Shown: positions 1 through 7,734 of the stretch, piece after piece
Numbering within the stretch: the stretch's first letter is position 1
Layout: the number at the start of each line of letters is the position of its first letter
Source: a bacterium
GTDB taxonomy: Bacteria > Bacillota > Clostridia > Oscillospirales > CAG-272
Assembly (NCBI GenBank): GCA_004558975.1
Contig: SFZB01000020.1
Coordinates: 1-18,501 of the forward strand
Direction of reading: 5' to 3'
DNA: 18,501 nt
The notes under the pieces: generated by a model
What the model was told of the DNA's origin: nothing
What the model saw: the letters and a program-made list of their open reading frames with translations, nothing else
The model's database searches: none
Program-made: the position numbers and the translations under genes

Positions 1-116
1 GGCGGTGTTTGGACAAGGTGGCGGGAAACGGCGCCATGCGTTTGGGCAGGTTGAAAGAAAAAATATCGTTTTTTCGGGCGGTGCGATGGTGACGGGGTGC
101 GGCGCGGCGGCGGGTA

Positions 117-125
117 TGGTAAAAT
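117..125 (+). promoter_or_regulatory. Possible extended -10 promoter for the heparinase-like gene
   Basis: TG-G-TAAAAT (TG at 117-118, hexamer 120-125) fits an extended -10 element. No good -35 is visible 17 bp upstream, where the DNA is GC-rich. Transcription would start near 132, giving a leader of about 155 nt. The call rests on this one motif. I see no convincing gene in 1-286. The first ~125 bp may be the upstream gene's 3' flank. Confidence 0.35.
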
Positions 126-129
126 GAGA

Positions 130-149
130 GGGAAACGAAGCTGTTTCCC
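130..149 (+). promoter_or_regulatory. 7-bp perfect inverted repeat overlapping the presumed +1
   Basis: GGGAAAC (130-136) and GTTTCCC (143-149) are exact inverse complements around a 6-nt centre. The repeat sits directly over the expected start point of the 117-125 promoter, which is a typical place for an operator. It could equally be an RNA hairpin at the 5' end of the leader. No regulator is identified. Confidence 0.35.
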
Positions 150-286
150 GATGCTGAGAGACGGCTTTGCCGAGAAACGCGCGGGCGCGGGTCGGCGCAA
201 AAAACAGGTGACAAGCGGCGGGTGTCCGGTAATGACGGGGGTCTCGCGACGTCACGTAAAACACGTAAAAGGAGAGCCGGAAGCGG

Positions 287-2092
287 ATGGAAGGGCATAT
301 TTTTGAGGGGCGGGGTATGCGTGCGGTGACGCTGCCGTTTGAGAAGATTCGGGTACTGCCGCAGGAAACGCGGCGCGGGGAGGGATTCCTCCCCCGGCGC
401 ATGGCGCCGGTGGTCGCAGCCGCCGAGGAAATGCTCGGGCGGGAAATCCCTGCCATTACGAAAGAGCTGTGGGAGCTGTTCTTCACCACCGGGGAGCGTC
501 AGCGCTTCGACGACGCGTACATTGAGCGCCGTACCATGCTGCTCACCCTCACGCTTGCAGAGAGCTTCGAGGGGCAGGGGCGATTCCTTTGCAAACTGTG
601 CGAGGTTCTCGGGGCGATTCTCGACGAGCCGACGTGGATTCTCGCCGCGCACCTCGAGGCAAACAGCGATTACCGCGCCGCCGAGGGGCTGCCGCCCCGT
701 CTCGCGCCCGGACGGGCGCACGGGCTCGACATCATGGCGGGGGCGACCGGTGCCTGCGTCGCCGTGACCTACTACTATCTCGGCGACGTCATCCGGGGGG
801 CGGACGCGGGGCTCTATGACAAAATGGGCGCGGCGTTCCGCGTCCGTATCATTGACCCGTTCCTCTTAAGCCACGCACATTGGACGGGCCCCGAGGGGCG
901 GCGGGTCAACAACTGGTGCCCCTGGATCGTCACGAACACGCTCTTCGTCGCCGCCGTGGCAGAGCCGGACGACGGCAAGCGCCGCGAGGTCGTCAAGCGC
1001 GCCATGCACCTGCTCGACCACTTCATCGCCGGGTATCCGGCTGACGGCGGGTGTGACGAGGGGGCGAGTTACTGGGGCGCCGCCGGGGCGGCGTACTACG
1101 ACGCGCTCGAGTTGCTCCTGCACATCAGCGGCGGGAAACTCCATATTTTCGACGATCCCAAGGTGCGCGCGATCGGCGACTACCTGCCCGGGTGCCATAT
1201 CAAAGAGACGCGGTTCGTCAACTTCGCGGACTGCCCGCCGCGGCTCGCGCCCGATGCCACGATGCTCTATCATTACAGCACGCTGACGCACTCCGAGCGG
1301 CTCGCCGCATTCGCGGGGGCGGTGGCAAAATACGAAGAGGCGTCCGTCGCCTATTCCTTCCCCTATCGGGTACTTCTGCGCCTGTATAGCGAGATGCCGG
1401 CGGACGTCGGTTACACGCCGGAGCGCAACAGTTATTTCCCTTATCTAAAGGTGCTCGTCAGCCGCCGCGGCGACTATCTGCTCGCGTCCAAGGGCGGGCA
1501 CAACGGCGAGAGCCACAACCATAACGACGTCGGCAACTTCCTCTTCTGCTACCGCGGCGAGCCCGTCCTCATCGACACGGGGTGCGGGGTGTACAGTAAG
1601 ATCACGTTCTCCGAGCGGCGGTATGAACTTTACTACATGAATTCTTCCTATCATAACCTGCTCGACTTCGACGGCATCCAGCAACGCCAGGGGGCGGCAT
1701 TTGCCTCCCGCGACGAGGTGTATGACGGTGACGGCGGGTGGTCGCTCGAGCTCGCGGGGGCATACCCCGGGGAGGCAGGCATCCGCTCCTATCGGCGCGC
1801 CGTTTCTCTCGACGACACGGGGGCGACCGTGCGCGATACCTTCTCGCTCGAGCGGGAGGAGCTCGTAACGTTCCACTTCATGTGTGCCGCCAAGCCGGAA
1901 CCGGTGGGGGAGGGGCGCATCGCGCTCCCGCTCGGGCGGGTGTTGACCTTTGACCCGCGTCTCGAGTATGTGCTCGACGCATTCCCGGTTTCCGACACGC
2001 GACTCGAGCGCGCGTGGTCGACGGACACGTTCTATCGGCTGTGCTTCCGCGTCCGTGCGGCGGCAGGGGACTTCACGTTCCGTATCGAGTAA
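287..2092 (+). CDS. Heparinase II/III-like polysaccharide lyase, cytoplasmic
   Basis: This 601-residue protein resembles the heparinase II/III family, which cleaves uronic-acid-containing polysaccharides by beta-elimination. The N-terminal half is helical, as in the alpha/alpha toroid, with the family-type NNW segment at 208-210 and DGGCDEGASYW at 253-263. The C-terminal beta-sandwich domain carries the diagnostic run GGHNGESHNHNDVGNF at 403-418, followed by a VLIDTG strand and a later YHNLL histidine. No signal peptide is present, so it probably acts on imported oligosaccharides in the cytoplasm. The start at 287 has AAAAGGAGAG about 10 nt upstream; an internal ATG at 317 is a weaker alternative. 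No transporter or other carbohydrate gene lies next to it, so the substrate cannot be named. Its last ten codons are repeated in frame downstream of the stop. Confidence 0.85.
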   Translation: MEGHIFEGRGMRAVTLPFEKIRVLPQETRRGEGFLPRRMAPVVAAAEEMLGREIPAITKELWELFFTTGERQRFDDAYIERRTMLLTLTLAESFEGQGRFLCKLCEVLGAILDEPTWILAAHLEANSDYRAAEGLPPRLAPGRAHGLDIMAGATGACVAVTYYYLGDVIRGADAGLYDKMGAAFRVRIIDPFLLSHAHWTGPEGRRVNNWCPWIVTNTLFVAAVAEPDDGKRREVVKRAMHLLDHFIAGYPADGGCDEGASYWGAAGAAYYDALELLLHISGGKLHIFDDPKVRAIGDYLPGCHIKETRFVNFADCPPRLAPDATMLYHYSTLTHSERLAAFAGAVAKYEEASVAYSFPYRVLLRLYSEMPADVGYTPERNSYFPYLKVLVSRRGDYLLASKGGHNGESHNHNDVGNFLFCYRGEPVLIDTGCGVYSKITFSERRYELYYMNSSYHNLLDFDGIQQRQGAAFASRDEVYDGDGGWSLELAGAYPGEAGIRSYRRAVSLDDTGATVRDTFSLEREELVTFHFMCAAKPEPVGEGRIALPLGRVLTFDPRLEYVLDAFPVSDTRLERAWSTDTFYRLCFRVRAAAGDFTFRIE

Positions 2093-2153
2093 CGCGGGGG
2101 CGAACACAAAAGAAACAAAACGACGGCGGGGGACTTCACGTTCCGCATCGAGT
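2061..2153 (+). repeat. Direct duplication of the heparinase-like gene's 3' end
   Basis: Bases 2061-2090 (the codons for the C-terminal GDFTFRIE and flanking bases) recur at 2124-2153 with 28 of 30 identical. The offset is 63 bp, so copy 2 is in the same reading frame, but it lies after the TAA stop at 2091-2093 region and reads TCA where the stop was. Both differences within it (GCA/GCG, CGT/CGC) are synonymous. A looser A-rich similarity follows each copy (about 2103-2120 and 2180-2203). Confidence 0.8.
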
Positions 2154-2200
2154 CACCGTGCGCCGCGAGGAACCCGCCGAAACAGAAACGAACCGAAACA

Positions 2201-2240
2201 AAAACCGCCCGGGCATTTCGCGCCGGGCGGTCGCTTTTTT
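2201..2240 (+). terminator. Bidirectional intrinsic terminator between convergent genes
   Basis: CCGCCCGG (2205-2212) pairs with CCGGGCGG (2223-2230) across a short loop. A T-run follows at 2235-2240 on the plus strand, and an A-rich stretch precedes the stem, giving a U-tract on the minus strand. It therefore suits both the heparinase-like gene and the convergent DUF5662 gene. Confidence 0.85.
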
Positions 2241-2278
2241 GAGGTCGTCATTGGTTGTCCCGCCCGAGGGCGGTTTGA

Positions 2279-2866
2279 TTATTGGCTCGTGGTGCGCCTT
2301 GCCTTTCGGCGGGCGCGCTTTTGTTCGCGGCGGCGCCGTTTGTCCTCGCGTACGGCGGCGCGTACCAGAGCGAAGGCTTTCGTCTCCCCCTCCTCGGCGA
2401 GCGTCGTCAACCAGAGCGAGAGCCGCGCGGCGGTCGCGGGGTGCATGATGTCTTTGGCGTGCCCGCGGAGAAAGTAGTCGAGGGGATCGCGGTCGCTGTA
2501 AGCGGCGCCGCGGTAGACGCGGCTCGCGGCGACGCGGTCACAGAACATCTCGGCGGTGTCGGCGACCGGCATCTCGACGGGGGCATAGAGGCGGGTCACG
2601 GGGTCGATGTCCACCCAGTATTCATAGTGGTGGCGGTTGCGCCCTTTGTGGTGCATCCATGCCAGCGAGTAGCCGAGTTCTTCGCGCTCCTCCTCGTTCG
2701 GACTGCGGGTGCCCTGCCAGTAGCGCGCGCCTGCCCAGAACTCGGTCGGAGAGAATTTCGAGAGGTCATGAGTCAGCCCGCGCCACGGGATTCCGACGCG
2801 GCGGGCAATACGGCGCACGGCACGGCGGTGCCGACAGACGGTGGCGAGGTGGCGAAAGGGGTGCAT
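2279..2866 (-). CDS. DUF5662 family protein
   Basis: This 195-residue protein matches what I recognise as DUF5662, a family of unknown function common in Firmicutes. Visible hallmarks are LTHDLSKFSPTEF (31-43), AWMHHKGRNRHHYEYW (69-84) and DYFLRGHAKDIMHP near the C-terminal third. The clustered His and Asp residues suggest metal binding, which is inference only. The last ~20 residues are an Arg/Lys-rich tail. The open frame extends upstream to 3004, but the ATG at 2866 is chosen because GGGAGG lies 7-8 nt before it and a near-consensus promoter sits at 2894-2922, inside the longer frame. The gene is monocistronic, divergent from the acyltransferase operon and convergent with the heparinase-like gene. 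Confidence 0.85.
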   Translation of the reverse strand: MHPFRHLATVCRHRRAVRRIARRVGIPWRGLTHDLSKFSPTEFWAGARYWQGTRSPNEEEREELGYSLAWMHHKGRNRHHYEYWVDIDPVTRLYAPVEMPVADTAEMFCDRVAASRVYRGAAYSDRDPLDYFLRGHAKDIMHPATAARLSLWLTTLAEEGETKAFALVRAAVREDKRRRREQKRARRKARRTTSQ

Positions 2867-2893
2867 GGCGGATCCTCCCGGCGGTTTTTCTCT

Positions 2894-2922
2894 ATCATAC
2901 AACGCCGCGGGCAGGAATGCAA
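2894..2922 (-). promoter_or_regulatory. Sigma-A promoter for the DUF5662 gene
   Basis: On the minus strand TTGCAT (2917-2922) is separated by exactly 17 bp from TATGAT (2894-2899). The start would be near 2887, leaving a short ~20-nt leader that includes the GGGAGG ribosome site. The position supports the 2866 start over the longer frame. Confidence 0.75.
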
Positions 2923-3089
2923 GCGGCGGGGGCGCCCCGGGCGCGATTTTTGCCTGTCGGGAGTCGCCCGCTGAATGGTACGGCAAATGGGGCGACGGAG
3001 GCACGATTTCTGCAAGAAGGCGTCTTCACCCCCGTGCCTTATGCGGCGAAAAGGGGAGAAAGACGCGACGAAACGGCGGTGGGTGGGAA

Positions 3090-3118
3090 TTGACAGACGG
3101 GCGCGGGTGCGGTATACT
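3090..3118 (+). promoter_or_regulatory. Consensus sigma-A promoter for the acyltransferase operon
   Basis: TTGACA (3090-3095), a 17-bp spacer and TATACT (3113-3118) give one mismatch to the sigma-70 class consensus. Transcription would begin near 3125, about 20 nt before the ATG at 3146. No operator-like repeat is obvious, so expression may be constitutive. Confidence 0.85.
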
Positions 3119-3145
3119 GGTTTTATCAAGAAAAGAGGGAAATGT

Positions 3146-4378
3146 ATGGCACATAAAGCAAAAAAGAAACAGAAGATCGGGCGCCCGAACCCGTTTTTAT
3201 ATCTGCTCGCGCTCCTGATCCTGCGCCCGTACTACCGTCTGCGGTACGGCGTGCGCGTGGACAACACGGCGGTGCGGGGGCTGCACGGCCCTGCCATCGT
3301 CCTCGCGCCGCACATCTCGAACAAGGATCATTTTTTAGTCGGTATGGCGCTCTGGCCGCGGCGCGTGACCTTCGTGCTCTCCCAGCATTTCCTGACGTTC
3401 CCCGTCCTCGGGTGGTTCCTGCGCCGTATGCACGTCATCGGCAAGCGGATGTTCTCGGCGGACACCCGCACAATCATGCAGATCCTGCGCGCCAAAGCGG
3501 AGGGGAACATCATTGTTCTGTTCCCGGAGGGGCGGCTCTCCGCCTGCGGGCATTCGCTGCCGCTGGCGGACGGCACGGCGACCCTCATTCAGAAACTCGG
3601 TCTCCCGGTCTATACCGTGACGGGAAACGGGGCATATCTGACCTTCCCCAAATGGGGGAAGTACCGCCGCCGCGGGAAGATCCTCATCTCGACCTCGCAG
3701 CTCTTCACCGCAGAGGCGCTCGCCGCCATGACGCTCGCCGAGGTGGACGAAAAGATGCGCACGGCGCTCGCCCATGATGACGAAGCCGCCATGGCAGGCG
3801 TCCGCTACCGCGTGAAAGACACAACGGCGGGGCTGGACGGGATCCTCCGCCGCTGTCCGTCCTGCGGCGCTTACGGGACGCTCGTCACGAAGCGCTCGCA
3901 TATCCGCTGCACCGCCTGCGGGCTCGACGCGACGCTCGACGAGACCTATCGCCTGCACGGCGCGCCGTTCCCGACCGTCAACGCCTGGTTCGACTGGCAG
4001 CAGGCGTCGATCGACCTCGATAAGCCCCTCACAGCCGAGGTCACGGTGGAAGCCGTCAACCGGCACGGCAGGCTCGACCGCCGCGCGGGGCGCGGCACGG
4101 TGACGCTCGACCGCGGTGCCCTGACCTTCTCCGGCACGGTATTCGGCGAGGCGCGAGACTTCTCGATCTCGACCGCCGAGCTCGGCGGGCTCCCCGTCAC
4201 CGTGGCGAAGCATTTCGACGTCTATGACAACAACCGTCTTTTGCGGCTGTACCCCGTGGAGGAACCGCGCAACGCCATCCTCTTCACCTGCTATCTCGAC
4301 AAGCTGCACGGCGTGACCCCGCCGGCGCTCGGCGAGGGAAAGGAGGCGACCCCCCATGTGGAACCCAAAAGCAACTGA
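3146..4378 (+). CDS. PlsC-type lysophospholipid acyltransferase with C-terminal zinc ribbon
   Basis: This 410-residue protein belongs to the 1-acyl-sn-glycerol-3-phosphate acyltransferase superfamily, which adds a fatty acyl chain to lysophospholipids at the membrane. A basic N-terminus leads into a hydrophobic segment (about 16-30). The HX4D catalytic motif is H56...D61 (PHISNKDH) and the glycerophosphate-binding motif is FPEGRLS at 126-132. After about residue 220 comes a four-cysteine zinc ribbon (C237, C240, C255, C258) and a beta-rich region of unknown role, making the protein longer than a minimal PlsC. The start at 3146 follows GAGGGA by 5 nt and lies ~20 nt past a consensus promoter; the open frame reaches back to 2975 but would span that promoter. 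It overlaps the aminotransferase start by 23 bp, so the two are probably translated together. Confidence 0.85.
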   Translation: MAHKAKKKQKIGRPNPFLYLLALLILRPYYRLRYGVRVDNTAVRGLHGPAIVLAPHISNKDHFLVGMALWPRRVTFVLSQHFLTFPVLGWFLRRMHVIGKRMFSADTRTIMQILRAKAEGNIIVLFPEGRLSACGHSLPLADGTATLIQKLGLPVYTVTGNGAYLTFPKWGKYRRRGKILISTSQLFTAEALAAMTLAEVDEKMRTALAHDDEAAMAGVRYRVKDTTAGLDGILRRCPSCGAYGTLVTKRSHIRCTACGLDATLDETYRLHGAPFPTVNAWFDWQQASIDLDKPLTAEVTVEAVNRHGRLDRRAGRGTVTLDRGALTFSGTVFGEARDFSISTAELGGLPVTVAKHFDVYDNNRLLRLYPVEEPRNAILFTCYLDKLHGVTPPALGEGKEATPHVEPKSN

Positions 4379-5543
4379 ACGCGGCAACAGCCGCTCCGTC
4401 ATCCGTGAGCTCTTCGCCTATGGCGAGACCTTGCGGCGCACCGCCGGGGAAGACGCCGTCGCCGACCTCAGCCTCGGCAACCCCGCAACCCCGCCGCCCC
4501 CAGCGGTGACGGAGGCGTTCCGCACTCTGCTCGCGACCGAGGATCCGCTGACGCTCCACGGCTATACCGCCGCCGAGGGCGACCCCGTCGTGCGCGCGAG
4601 CATCGCCGCCGCGCTCTCCCGCCGCTACGCGACCGAGATCGGCGCGGAGCACCTGTTCCTCACCGCCGGGGCGGCACCGGCGCTGACCGCCGTCTTTTTT
4701 GCGCTCACCGAGGCGCCGGGAGACGAATTCATCGCCCTCGCGCCCTATTTCCCGGAGTACAGCGTGTTCGCGACCGTCGCGGGCGGCGTTTTGCGCGTCT
4801 GCCCTTGCGACCCCGTGACGCTCCTGCCCGACACGGACGCGCTCGCGTCGCTCATCGGGGAGAGGACGCGCGGCGTCATTGTCAATTCCCCGAACAACCC
4901 CTCCGGAGTGGTGTACGACCGTGTGACGCTCGCACGGATTGCCGCCTGCCTCACGGCGCGGAGCCGGGAGATCGGGCACAGCATTTATCTCATCTCGGAC
5001 GAGCCGTACCGGGAACTCGTGTACGGCGCCGCGGAGGTTCCGTATGTGCCGTCGCTGTATCCCGAGACGGTCGTCTGCTACTCCTTCTCGAAAAGTTACT
5101 CTCTGCCCGGTGACAGAATCGGGTATGTCCTCACGCCGCCGACCTGCCCCCGGGCGGCGGAACTCCTGCGGGCGGTCGCCGGTGCGGCGCGCACGCTCGG
5201 GCACGTCTGCGCCCCCGCACTCATGCAGCGCGTCGTCGGGGCGGTGCCGGACGCACGTCCGGATATTGCTTTCTATGACCGCAACCGTCGGGCGCTCATG
5301 CAGGCGCTCTCCGACCTCGGGTACGCCTATGTGACCCCCGAGGGAGCCTTCTATCTGCTCCTGCGCGCCCCCGGCGGCGACGCCGTCGCCTTCTCCGACA
5401 GGGCGAAGCGGGAGGGACTGCTCATCGTGCCGTGCGACGGTTTCGGGCTCCCCGGATTTGTACGTCTTGCCTACTGCGTCGCTCCCGCCGTTATCCGGCG
5501 CGCCGTGACAATTTTGGAAAGGATACGGCAGGATCTGCAATAG
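4356..5543 (+). CDS. PLP-dependent class I/II aminotransferase
   Basis: This 395-residue, aspartate-aminotransferase-fold enzyme transfers an amino group using pyridoxal phosphate. The PLP lysine is K246 in CYSFSKSYSLPGDRIGYV (240-257). NSPNNPSG (177-184) and SDEPYRE (D215, Y218) supply cofactor contacts, and R370 in FVRLAY is the expected carboxylate-binding arginine. The N-terminal SVIRELFAYGETLRR and LSLGNP segments are typical of a clostridial subgroup usually annotated only as pyridoxal phosphate-dependent aminotransferase, so the amino-acid substrate is unknown. AAAGGAGG lies ~10 nt before the ATG, inside the 3' end of the acyltransferase gene. No clear terminator hairpin follows. The link to lipid acylation is by operon position only. 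Confidence 0.88.
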   Translation: MWNPKATERGNSRSVIRELFAYGETLRRTAGEDAVADLSLGNPATPPPPAVTEAFRTLLATEDPLTLHGYTAAEGDPVVRASIAAALSRRYATEIGAEHLFLTAGAAPALTAVFFALTEAPGDEFIALAPYFPEYSVFATVAGGVLRVCPCDPVTLLPDTDALASLIGERTRGVIVNSPNNPSGVVYDRVTLARIAACLTARSREIGHSIYLISDEPYRELVYGAAEVPYVPSLYPETVVCYSFSKSYSLPGDRIGYVLTPPTCPRAAELLRAVAGAARTLGHVCAPALMQRVVGAVPDARPDIAFYDRNRRALMQALSDLGYAYVTPEGAFYLLLRAPGGDAVAFSDRAKREGLLIVPCDGFGLPGFVRLAYCVAPAVIRRAVTILERIRQDLQ

Positions 5544-5634
5544 TTTCGGCAACTGAACCTACACTATATAAATAACGGTTTTTTGCTTAGGCAGTTTCCC
5601 TAAAAAGGATTTGGCAATTTCGGCGGTTTCACGA

Positions 5635-5664
5635 TTGCCCCTCGTTTTGCCGTTGTGGTAGAAT
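5635..5664 (+). promoter_or_regulatory. Likely sigma-A promoter for the secreted-protein/lipoprotein operon
   Basis: TTGCCC (5635-5640), an 18-bp spacer and TAGAAT (5659-5664) give a reasonable promoter with a leader of about 55 nt. The leader can fold as a hairpin between CGGCTCCG (5683-5690) and CGGAGTCCG (5704-5712), ending just before the ribosome site. The rest of the 5544-5727 gap is AT-rich for this genome; I see no gene in it. Confidence 0.55.
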
Positions 5665-5727
5665 AGGGAAGATACAATTCGACGGCTCCGCGCCTCCGCG
5701 CGACGGAGTCCGGGAAATGAGGTAAGC

Positions 5728-7716
5728 ATGAAAAAATTCCTGCACGTGGTTCTGCCGCTCCTGCTCGTACTCGTGATGGCACTGCCACTCGCGACGTTCG
5801 CGGCGGAGGAGGCAACGATCACGGGGTATGTTTTTGATTATGATTCCACACTCTCGCAGAACGGCGGCTACCGTTCCAAATGGGTGGGGTCGCAATTCTC
5901 CACGTGGGCAAATTACGCGCACTGGGTTAAATCGGAAGGGGATTTCCAGGGTCCGATCCAGTGGGCGCCCGGCATCACCGCGGATCATGTAAAACTGGAC
6001 AGCACCGAGGGGATCCTGACCTTCTCCGGCGTGACCGGCGGGAATATCCAGCTCAACGTGGTGCAGAACACGAAAGTGAAAGAGGGGGTCGCCCCGTTCA
6101 CCATCATTTTCGAGACAAGGCCCTCGAAAGATGCCTATGCCGGTATGAGCATCAGCGCAATGAAGAGCAAAGCCGAGATCACGCTGTTCTGGATCGACAC
6201 GGACGGGACCGCTTACTGGGGCACCTCCGGCGTCAAGACGAGCCCTACGGGGTATCAGCTCACGGCAGACGAATGGAACACGGTCAGACTCTACGCGGTG
6301 CCGACCTACGATAAAAAAGATGCGACGCTGCACACCGGGTTCCGCGTGTACATGGACGTCCGCAAGACCGACGAGTGCATTGAGGACTGGGCCATCTCGG
6401 AGGAAGACCTCACCGCCCTGCCGCACAGCGATTGGGCGGTACCGAAAGTATTCCTGAACGGTTCGGACGATCCGGAGGTCAAGCCTTTGATCAAGGGCTA
6501 TCAGGCGCTGGTCAACCCGGACGACAAGGAGAACTCGCCCGAGCGCAGCTTCAACTTCCGCGACTTCCGTGTGTTCCGCATGAAGGCGGGGGAGACACTC
6601 TACAAAACCACCTTTGACGGTTATCCGAACCTGACGGCATACGTACCCGCGTCCGGCAACAGCGATACCTCGGTCATTACCGCACCCACGGCGGAAGGCG
6701 TTTCCTTCTGGGTCAGCGGCGAGGGCATGGGCGCCGATTATCTGCAACCCGGCGATACCAAAAAAATCGTCGCCTCCAAGGTCTATCAGAAGGCGTCGGG
6801 CGATCAACTCCAGATCGCGACCCTGATGGCGGCGATCAACCGCCTGGATGCCGCGGCGCTCGAAAACGATGAATATACCTACGCGGAAATGTCGGCATCC
6901 AAGACCGAGATCGAAACGAAACTGCAGAAGGCGATCAATGACGGGATCGTGTCCGAGACCGAGGGCGGCGCTTACTACGAGTACTATGTGAGTGCGAATG
7001 ACCGCATCGGGATCCTCGACGGGAAGATGACGATCATCGCCACCAACGCAGAGGCGCTGATCACTGCCGCCGCGATCTTCTCCGATGACGATGCCGACCT
7101 CGACGAACGTCTCGCGGCATACGAGGAGATCAAGGAGATGCCGGTCGACGAGACCTACAGCGAGGAATGCAAAACCGCCATCCTGAACCGCGACGTCTTT
7201 GCGGCGACCTATCAGGAGATCAGCGAACCGTATAAAATCTATAAGGAAAACAGAGGCAAACTCCTGCTCGAACAGACGGACGAAGAGTTGCGGCAACTGC
7301 TGCTCCTGCTCATTAAGAACATTGCCATCATTAAGGAGAGCGGTGCGTCGTTCACGCCGGACAAATCCTTCACGACCAAGTATGAGGCGTACCTCACAAG
7401 CCAGACACAGCGTATCAAAGAGACGAATGTGATCACCGAGAAGTACCGCGAACTCGAGCGGCTCGTTGAGCTTTATAATACCTACAATAAGTCGATCGGC
7501 AAGCAGAGGAAGATCGTGCCCGTCGTACAGGAAGCCGTCACCGATTACAACAACGCAATCGCGCGCATCAATGCGGAGATCATCACCGCGGCGCGGCTCG
7601 CCGGTGCCTGCTCGCTCGAGGCGACGCAGAACACCGCCTTCGGCCGGCTGATCGCCAACGTGACGGCGACCGTGAACAAGTCCACCCCCCTCCCGACCAA
7701 GTCGGAAGAGAATTAA
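5728..7716 (+). CDS. Secreted protein of unknown function
   Basis: I do not recognise a family. The 662-residue product has a clear Sec signal peptide: MKK, a leucine/valine-rich core and a cut near residue 25 (LATFAAEE). Residues ~30-300 are rich in Gly, Trp, Thr and short beta-like stretches (for example FTIIFETRPS, ITLFWIDTDGTAYWG, WNTVRLYAV), the texture of a jelly-roll or LamG-like binding domain; this is only a guess. From ~345 to the end it is charged and helical (LQIATLMAAINRLDAA, a long KYRELERLVELYNTYNK region). There is no LPXTG motif or C-terminal membrane segment, so it should be released or held non-covalently. GAGGT lies just before the ATG. The lipoprotein gene starts 18 bp after its stop. 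It looks less GC-rich than its neighbours. Confidence 0.75.
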   Translation: MKKFLHVVLPLLLVLVMALPLATFAAEEATITGYVFDYDSTLSQNGGYRSKWVGSQFSTWANYAHWVKSEGDFQGPIQWAPGITADHVKLDSTEGILTFSGVTGGNIQLNVVQNTKVKEGVAPFTIIFETRPSKDAYAGMSISAMKSKAEITLFWIDTDGTAYWGTSGVKTSPTGYQLTADEWNTVRLYAVPTYDKKDATLHTGFRVYMDVRKTDECIEDWAISEEDLTALPHSDWAVPKVFLNGSDDPEVKPLIKGYQALVNPDDKENSPERSFNFRDFRVFRMKAGETLYKTTFDGYPNLTAYVPASGNSDTSVITAPTAEGVSFWVSGEGMGADYLQPGDTKKIVASKVYQKASGDQLQIATLMAAINRLDAAALENDEYTYAEMSASKTEIETKLQKAINDGIVSETEGGAYYEYYVSANDRIGILDGKMTIIATNAEALITAAAIFSDDDADLDERLAAYEEIKEMPVDETYSEECKTAILNRDVFAATYQEISEPYKIYKENRGKLLLEQTDEELRQLLLLLIKNIAIIKESGASFTPDKSFTTKYEAYLTSQTQRIKETNVITEKYRELERLVELYNTYNKSIGKQRKIVPVVQEAVTDYNNAIARINAEIITAARLAGACSLEATQNTAFGRLIANVTATVNKSTPLPTKSEEN

Positions 7717-7734
7717 AGCAAGGAGGAGATAACG

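Noticed and set aside
97..306. Small open frame before the heparinase-like gene
   Set aside because: No ribosome site, an Arg/Gly-rich composition typical of chance frames in GC-rich DNA, and it spans the inverted repeat and leader.
2975..3145. Upstream extension of the acyltransferase frame
   Set aside because: It would include the consensus promoter at 3090-3118 and encodes no acyltransferase homology; the ATG at 3146 has a proper ribosome site.
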